Below, in pieces: positions 57,367 through 64,000 of a stretch of 64,000 nucleotides of DNA. The notes below the pieces were generated by a model. It had not been told where the DNA came from. It was given only the letters and a program-made list of their open reading frames with translations, and searched no databases. Positions within the stretch are counted from its first letter, which is position 1. Every line of letters starts with the position of its first letter. A program made the position numbers and the translations under genes. The stretch covers positions 410,175 through 474,174 of the forward strand of contig CAUYUJ010006569.1 of the NCBI GenBank assembly GCA_963575745.1, read 5' to 3'. The DNA comes from Prorocentrum cordatum (Eukaryota > Sar > Dinophyceae > Prorocentrales > Prorocentraceae).

Positions 57367-57546
57367 AAGAACCGTTCTGGCTCTGGCGTCCCATTTTGGG
57401 ACCCTGGGGCCGCGCCGAGCCTCCGCGAGGCGTTCTTGGGGCCGCGCGCGCCATAGGCCTGACGGGCCTGGCGGCGTGCGGTGCAGATTCGGCGCTTCAG
57501 AAGGTATCGGAGGCCTGCTTCTCGCTCTTCAGGTCTCCTGGGCACC

Positions 57547-58737
57547 ATGGGCCGTGGGGCTTCGCGTCGTCCCAGTTCTTCTCAGGGCAGGAAGCAGGCT
57601 TCCGTCGCTGCTCGCCCTTGGTCGCGGTGCTCCACGTGCCGCCGCTGCGAGTACGACGACATCCTCTTCGGCCAGAGCTGGAAGTGCGCCTGCGGGAGCC
57701 GCGTGACGCAGTACCGCCCGCCGTCCCAGCCGCGCTCGCGGGGACAGCACGGCAGCCGCTCTCGTGGCGAGTCAGCTCCCACAGCGCCCCCAGCCGACGC
57801 GAGCAACCCGCTTGAGGCCTTGCTGCGCCCAGGCGTGGCCTCGTTGGCCTCTTCAGGCCCTGTGCCGCCCGAACTGCTGGCCGCGATGAAGGTGGTGGAG
57901 GCCCACGCACAGGCGGCGGCGGCACGGGCAGCCAAGCCCGCCAAGGCGCCATCGCCTGACGCAGCTCTTCGTCGTGCTTCGGGTGAATGTCGTGATCTCC
58001 ATCGCCGTCATCAGGCGGCCGTGGACCAAGTTCTCCGCTGCAGGAAGGCGCTCCTGCTGGCCGAGAACCGTGAGAAGGAAGTGGCCCTCCTTTTGGCCGA
58101 GGCGGAGGCCGCCAAGCAGAAGGCCGCTGCCGCTGTCGCTGCGCTTGGACCAGTCGCTGGCCCCGCCTCGACGACCGCGCCAGCAGCGACTGCGCCTGCG
58201 GCTTCAGCGGAGCCAGGAGACCTTTTCTCCCTGCACTGGGACGATGCGGTGTTCGACGAGGGCGTCCTCTGCGAGCTTGATCCCGACGAGCAGGCCACGT
58301 TGGCCGCGCTGAGGAAGGAGCTGCTCGCGGCGAAGGACATGTTGCAGTCGCACTCGAGCGAGGTCCGCGAGAAGCTCACCGCGGCCAAGCAGCTCGCCGC
58401 CATGAGCCGTCAGAGGATGGCCAAGAAGCGGAAGAGCGACGCTGACGGGACGCCAGCTGGACAGGCCGCTGCCGAGAGCTCCGTGGCCACCCCTCGGGTG
58501 CGCTTCGAGGACTCGCCTCCTGCCACGGGCGCGTCAGCTGGAGCGAGCTCGTCCCCCGACGAGGCTTCGCTGGCAGCCGCTGCCGCCAAGCTCAGCCAGG
58601 CTAAGTTCGCCGCGGCGCAGCAGGCCGCCGCCGCCACCTCCGCTGCTGGGTCCTCAGCCACGCCGCCAGCGCCAGCAGCGGGCCCAGGCGGTCCCTCCTC
58701 GGCGTCGGCAGCCGGCGCTGAGGACCGCGACCTTTGA
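57547..58737 (+). CDS. Retrotransposon ORF1, zinc-motif coiled-coil protein
   Basis: A 396-aa frame. The ATG at 57547 is chosen for its accATGg context; the frame upstream is open but has only a GTG at 57481. Residues 28-49 hold CSTCRRC and WKCACG, a CxxCxxC...CxC arrangement likely to bind zinc. Basic residues (GRGASRR, QGRKQ) come before. Residues about 140-200 (RRHQAAVDQVLRCRKALLLA, REKEVALLLAEAEAAKQKAA) and 255-300 are Ala/Lys/Glu helices expected to coil. KKRKSD near 300 is a probable nuclear signal. The Ala/Ser/Pro-rich tail ends in UGA. By analogy with other LINE ORF1 proteins it should bind the element's RNA and form the particle; I see no RRM or transposase_22 fold. Confidence 0.7.
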   Translation: MGRGASRRPSSSQGRKQASVAARPWSRCSTCRRCEYDDILFGQSWKCACGSRVTQYRPPSQPRSRGQHGSRSRGESAPTAPPADASNPLEALLRPGVASLASSGPVPPELLAAMKVVEAHAQAAAARAAKPAKAPSPDAALRRASGECRDLHRRHQAAVDQVLRCRKALLLAENREKEVALLLAEAEAAKQKAAAAVAALGPVAGPASTTAPAATAPAASAEPGDLFSLHWDDAVFDEGVLCELDPDEQATLAALRKELLAAKDMLQSHSSEVREKLTAAKQLAAMSRQRMAKKRKSDADGTPAGQAAAESSVATPRVRFEDSPPATGASAGASSSPDEASLAAAAAKLSQAKFAAAQQAAAATSAAGSSATPPAPAAGPGGPSSASAAGAEDRDL

Positions 58738-61700
58738 CGCCAGGCGCAGCCAGCGGCGTGGGGCGACGCCGCTGGCGCGGCTGCGACGAGGCCCTCTCAG
58801 CCGCCCAGTTTTGATCACGTACGCGCCGTCAGCTCGGCAGACGCAGTCGCAGCCGACTGCTCGGGGTCAGCCGCTGCTTGCATAGGCGCTTCCACAAGGG
58901 TAACCAATGGTGGCGATGCATCTCACGGGGAGCTCATCGTTGACGGGGTTCAGGTCAACAGAGATGCACCATCTGACGGGCAGACTCGCAACCTCTTTTT
59001 CGCGAACATCACTGCGATGGGGCCGCAGGCTTGGGAGTTCGTTCAGAGGGATTGCTCGAGTTACGACTACGTTGGCTTTGTCGAGACTCACGTGGGGAAT
59101 GAGTCCGCACTCAATGAATGGAGCCGCAAGGCTCGCTCAGCTGGTTGGCGTCTTCACGGGAATCTCTCCCGCAGTACTGGCGCTGGCGGAACTGAAGGTG
59201 GCGAATGGTGGCTTACGAGACGACACCTGCACACTCACATGTTGGCTGCAGCTCACTCGTGTCGCGATCTTCGCGCCCCCAGCGCGGCCGCCTCGGACGG
59301 TTTCCAGGCCAGCGTGCTGCACATGAAGGGTTACGCCGTGGTGGTCATCGCCTTTTACGCCTTCGCGTCGGTGGGCTGGAGTGGGGCGAACCTTCGCCGC
59401 TTCGCTCATCTCGGCGCACTCCTCTCGGCGCTTCAGCTCCCCTGGTTGGTCATGGGCGATTTCAATATCGAGGCCTCGACCCTGGAGCGCACGGGCTTCG
59501 TCACCCGCGTCGGCGGCCACATCATCCAGAGCTCGGCCCACTACACGTGCGCAGCTGGCCAGGGAGGATCTCACATTGACTTCGGGCTCGCTTCCTCGTC
59601 ATGTCTTCCCTACATCCTCACCATGAGCGACATCCAGGCGGTGCCATGGAAAACTCACTGTGGCTTGCAGGTTCAACTTCGTGGACGTGGAGAGCAGTTG
59701 GTTACGCGGAAGTTGGTGGTTCCTCAGCCCCTGCCCGCCTGTTCGAGACCTTCGCCTCCGCCCACGTCTTCAGCCAAGCGCCAGGACGCTCTTCTACGGC
59801 GAGCAGCTGCTCGGGAACGTCGCGAAGACTTCCTAGGTAAGACCTTTGGTCGCACCTGGGAAGGCGAGCCTCGCACGGACGTGTCCACGGACGTCGCCTC
59901 CGACGGCGAGCTCCTCTCCTCCAGCGATGACTCCGAGTCATGGGCTGTCGCAGTTGAGAGTCGAGCCATACGCACAGCCGAGGTTGCAGCGCCCCCCGCG
60001 AGGGAGAGAGGCGCTCCCGCGGCTTCTCCATGTACTCCTCACACACGCAGTCTTTCCACTTACGCGACGTCGCCGCTGCTGGTCGGTGAGCTTGGCCAGG
60101 CCTCGAGCTCAACCTCCACGGGTGCCCCTCCAAGGACATCTACCATGGACGATGCCGATGCCGACCCGTTCGCGGACGTTGACGCTCCCATACCCATCGA
60201 CGACGGCTGGCCCGAGCCGCCCGAGTTCGAGCAGGAGGACCCCGAGGTCGGTCAGGATCGCATGCAGGAGAGCTGGGCTGGCGGAGATCTGTCTCGGGGC
60301 TTCCCTTGCCCTGGGGCGAGGCAATCACAGTCTGGTTCTTCCCGCAGCGACCCGCCCCACCTTGAGCGGCCCTACACCCCGTCGCTCGACCACGACGTCA
60401 GTTTCGAGGTCTCCGAGTCTACTTGGCTGCGTGCAGCTGGTGTACCCGCCCCTGCTGCGGCAGTCTGGCCACCCATTGCTTCGTCGGACGCCTACCGTGT
60501 TGGCGGTGTGGCCATCGACGGTATCAGCGCGGACTACGCTCGCTGGGTCAGGCAGCTTGAAGGTGCACTTCGACGGCACTCTCGTCTTGCCGAATTTGGT
60601 GACGGGCCCTCCCGCGCGGACGGCGTCCGCCTTCGTGAATGTGCCGTGGCGACCCCAGCCGTGGTCATTGCAGCAGAGGTCTCCGACGAGGAGGCCTCGC
60701 TCAGCTGGTGGGCCGCCCTGCACACGCTCCTCGTCAAGATCCTGCACTTCACCAAGAGCACGCCGCGGGCTGCGTGTTCCCACCCTGGTCACGAGGCAGA
60801 ACGTCGACGTGCAGCTGCTGAATGCCGTCGTCTCGCTCAGGATCCGCCACCTCATGCACGCCGAGCTTTCGTCGGAGGTACTCTTCGTCGGCGGCCTGTT
60901 CAGGCTGGTCAGGGCGCTCCGAGGCTATCGTGGCATGGTTTCCTGCGGGAACTTCGCGCCCTGCTTCGCGCGCCCATCCACCTCCTGGAGCATCTCGAGG
61001 AGCTCGTGCAGAAGTGTCTTCGCCGAGGGCGAGGTCGCGCTGTCGGGGCATCCTTGAGGTCTTTCAAGGAGTGGATCGTCACGCCGCAGGGTTCGACGGT
61101 GCTCTTCAGAACGCTGAGGAGCCAGCCTGTCCTGGCCGACGAGCTCCTCGACCCCACAAGCAGCCTGCACCTCGTCCATCCGAAGGACCTCGTTGACCTC
61201 AAGGCCCGCACTTGGCACGAGCTGTGGGCGCCGTCGCAGGTGGACACGTCGCTCGTGGACGGTTTCTGGCGTGAACTACGGCAGCTCCTTGGTGAAGGCG
61301 ATCTCCCCGAGCTCGACGTGGCTCAACTACGCAGCGCCTTGCGGCGCATGCGCCCACGCGCAGGACGAGGCGCAGACCAACTTCGGCCGACGGATGTCGA
61401 ACGGCTTCCTGACTGTGGCTTGGAGGAGCTCTTGTGTTTGTATCGGGCTTGCGAGCACGGCGGAAGCTGGCCCTGGCAGCTTTTGATTGTGGTCGGCCAG
61501 CTTCTTGCGAAGAAGTCGGGTGGCGAGCGTGTCATTGGTTTGATGTGCATGATCACCAGGATTTGGAGCCAGGCTCGCGAACCAGTGGTGCAGGACTGGA
61601 GCCAGGAGAGTGCGCCCCCGTGGGACGCCGCCGTCCGCGGCAATGCCGCCATCTTCGAGGCCTTCGTGCGCGCGACCGACGAGGAAGCGTACAGCACCCT

Positions 61701-64000
61701 GGGCTTCGCGTACGCTCACGCCATGCTGGACGTGAAGTCGTTCTACGACTCCATGGACTGGGTCAAGCTCGGCCGCGCCGCGCTTCGGCTCGGATTTCCT
61801 CCCACCATGCTCGCCCTCGAGCTGCAGCTCTGTCTGGCTCCTCGCGTACTGGTACGAGATGGCGCAGCTTCGCAGGCGTTCCAGCCGTCCCGCTCCATCG
61901 TCCAGGGGCTGCGGTCGGGCACTCGTTTCGCCCGCTGCTTGACCCACTTCATCCTGGACTCCATCACTCGGCAGCGTCCACAGGGTCTTCTACCGCCACG
62001 CATCTGGGTCGACGACTTATCCCAGGCCGCCGTGGGCACCGAGACCGTCGTGGAGCAGACGCTCACCCACGTCGTGGACGAGACGTGTGCGCTGTTCGAG
62101 GGTGACGGGCTTTCCATCTCGCCGAAGAGCGTCATCATCGCCAATCGCCGCGGGCTTGCCAGGCGCATCATGGAGTCCCTCAGGAGCCGTGGGCACATCG
62201 TCACTGCCACCAAGTGCGCCCCGTGCTTAGGAGTTGACTTGGGAGCTGGCCTGGGCCTTCGCCGACCAACACGCACTACCCGCCTCAAGAAAGCCGCCAG
62301 TGGGCACGCGCGAGTGCGCCGCTTCGTTCGGGCCAGCAAGCGCTACGCCACGTGTGCCAGGATTGAGCGAGCCTCCCCACAAGCAGCTGGCAGCTATGGT
62401 CACCAGGTCTACGGAACCCCGCCGTCCCTTCTGTTGCAGGCTCGCCGTCGCCTCGGTGCTGTCAGCTCCGCAGCCGGCGGCGGCAAGTGCTTGACCACAG
62501 TGCTCCAGCTACGCCACGACCAGCACGACCCCGCACGCAGTTTCGCCAGGCAACAGCTGGAGCTCTGGTTTCGTGCCTGGCGTAGTGACCCTGACTTTCG
62601 GCGGCGAGTCCAGCAAGCGTGGATCCCTATCCACGCCAAGCTGCGGGACACTCCGTCGGCGCAGCGTCATCGCCACGTTCGAGGCCCGATCTCCGCTCTC
62701 ATGACCTTGCTGATGGAGTACTCCTGGGACCCCGTCGGCCCGTGCGGATGGGTATGTCATCTGGGAGCTGGAGCATGGGAACGCTGGACCTTCCCTGACG
62801 CGAGCGCCCTCTCCGACCGTGAGATTCGTCAGCTCACCAGCGCCTTCGACGCCTCCATCCTCGCGCAGCTTTGGGAGGCCGCCTCTACCCACTGGTGCGG
62901 CGAGGGGCTTCAGTTCGGCACGGACCTCACTTCGTATCGCCATTTGGTTCGCTCTCTCGAGAGGTCCCGCCGCTCGCACTTGGCCCCGCTCATGGTTTCC
63001 ATCGCGGCAGGGGGCTCGTGGCCAGGTTCGCGCCTGCTGGACACTGACTCCGTACGGGATGGATTTCATGGCATTTGTCCTCGTTGCGGGCATGAAGTCG
63101 AGACGCCTGTTCATCGGATGTGGACGTGCGAGGCCAACAGAGACTCTCCCGCGTACCGCATGAGCAGTCACTTAGTTTCTCGAGCAGTGGCCGAGTCCGA
63201 CGCGTACCCATGCTTCTGGCTCCGTGGCCTCCTCCCATCGCCGTGGGTCGACGTTCCACCTCCGATCGAGCATCCCGAGTGGACACCTATCGGTCTCTCT
63301 GACGACGACTGGAGCTTCGGCCAAGGGTCTGTTCAGGCTCCCCTCATGCTGTTCGGAGACGCGAGTGGAGGCAGTGACTCCATGGTACCGCGGTTGAGAC
63401 GAGTTGGCGTGGCCGTTTGCCGTATGCAGCATGATGCCGTGGACATCGAGTGCGGGCTCTTTGGTCCTCTCCCTGGCCAGTCCCAGACAGTTCATCGAGG
63501 GGAGCTTCAAGCGCTGGTACTGGGAGCACGGTATTCGACAGGGGCCACGGTTTTCGTGACGGACAACCTGGCGGTTTGCGAAGGTTGGTGGGCTCGCCTG
63601 GACCTCGCACCCCACCAGTCCAGCACGGAGTCTGATTTGTGGCAGGAGTTGCAGCAGATCTTCCTCACCCGCCCGCGCTCCGAGTTCACCGTCGAGCACG
63701 TCAATTCTCACTTGACTCCAGCCGCCGCCCACGCTGCAAGTGTCCCTCATGCGGTGGTACGCGGGAATGCAGTCGCCGACATCCTGGCGGGGGCCGCTGC
63801 AGGTCTTGCCCGTGTCCCTCACGAACCTCGCCAGCGCTTCTTTACCCATGAGGTCATGGCGTCGCAGGTCCGTTGGAGGCTCCTCCGTGCCACGCTGGAT
63901 GCCCAAGCAGCCGCCACTCTCCGTGCTCGCGGTCTACCCCGCCGACGTCGTCGTCCACGCCAGGTCCCTCCCCGTCTGCGGTCTGTTGCCACGTTTGCAT
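58738..64000 (+). CDS. Retrotransposon ORF2: endonuclease-RT-RNase H (partial)
   Basis: An uninterrupted frame of about 1754 codons, in phase with ORF1 and open at the window end. The EEP endonuclease covers about 58990-59680: LFFANITA, VETH (59080-59091), WLVMGDFNIE (GDFN at 59455-59466), SHIDF and KTH. An acidic Ser/Pro-rich linker follows to about 60500. Reverse transcriptase lies at about 61200-62270: SGGERVIGL (motif 2), MLDVKSFYDSMDW (motif A, Asp at 61729), QGLRSGTRFA (motif B), and IWVDDLSQ (motif C, Asp pair at 62011-62016, VDD not YADD). A zinc knuckle, CPRCGHEVETPVHRMWTC, is at 63076-63129. RNase H runs from LFGDASGG (Asp at 63358) through VHRGELQAL and FVTDN to VNSHLTP and GNAVADILAG. 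The first in-frame ATG, 59017, is already inside the endonuclease domain. It would nick the target, copy the RNA and remove the template strand. Confidence 0.9.

Larger units (their letters stand above)
57547..64000 (+). mobile_element. Non-LTR (LINE-type) retrotransposon, 3' part off window
   Basis: It comprises ORF1 (57547-58737) and ORF2 (58738 to the window end) in one frame. ORF2 has AP-endonuclease, reverse transcriptase, a zinc knuckle and RNase H in that order, the layout of APE-type LINEs with RNase H. No LTRs are seen. The frames are intact apart from the single UGA between them, so the copy looks young. Confidence 0.85.

Noticed and set aside
59846-61057. 403-codon plus frame inside the retrotransposon
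   Set aside because: A shadow of ORF2 in another frame; the RT/endonuclease motifs are all in the ORF2 frame.

Overview
This window reads as nuclear DNA from a core dinoflagellate; the genus cannot be told from sequence alone. The reasons are: high GC; a huge load of micro- and minisatellites; sparse genes on both strands with few introns; splice junctions followed by G, including a likely GA-AG intron; degraded copies of the dinoflagellate trans-spliced leader (DinoSL) just upstream of several start codons; and protein families expanded in dinoflagellates. I see no bacterial operons, rRNA, tRNA or CRISPR. Most long open frames here are artefacts of repeats whose unit is a multiple of three.

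Layout. 1-8.4 kb: trinucleotide arrays, dispersed modules rich in GCGCGC palindromes, TA arrays and a GGTGCC hexamer array. 8.4-19.3 kb: a segment bounded by imperfect inverted repeats (about 160 bp) that holds four plus-strand genes: an unknown acidic-tailed protein, a cytosine-methyltransferase-like protein, a basic RG-rich protein and a two-exon transposase-like protein. All four have a full, partial or degraded DinoSL-like sequence upstream. 19.8-21.4 kb: hexamer, fold-back and GC repeats. 21.4-28.2 kb: a minus-strand pair, namely a broken KDZ-like transposase gene followed by a three-exon P-loop ATPase-like gene with one frameshift. One of its introns looks like an introner (294 nt, 9-bp flanking direct repeat); the other is about 1.7 kb of degenerate telomere-like and CCCTATAG repeats.

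28.5-57 kb is almost all repeats: a 77-bp satellite, GAT arrays, GAGATCGATAGT arrays, a 102-bp satellite, a 90-bp satellite in several places and both orientations, arrays of CTTGGGG words spaced about 10-11 bp, a 372-bp higher-order repeat, a 5-bp-periodic TTATG region and a GGA tract of nearly 0.8 kb. 57.5-64 kb: a non-LTR retrotransposon with ORF1 (zinc motif and coiled coils), then, in the same frame after one UGA, ORF2 with AP-endonuclease, reverse transcriptase, zinc knuckle and RNase H. ORF2 runs off the window end.

How it fits together. Nearly every recognisable gene is linked to mobile DNA or to reinsertion of processed mRNA. The strongest candidates for something new are the inverted-repeat-bounded 10.9-kb gene set with DinoSL relicts, the introner-like intron, and the ORF1-UGA-ORF2 arrangement with no AUG ahead of the endonuclease domain.
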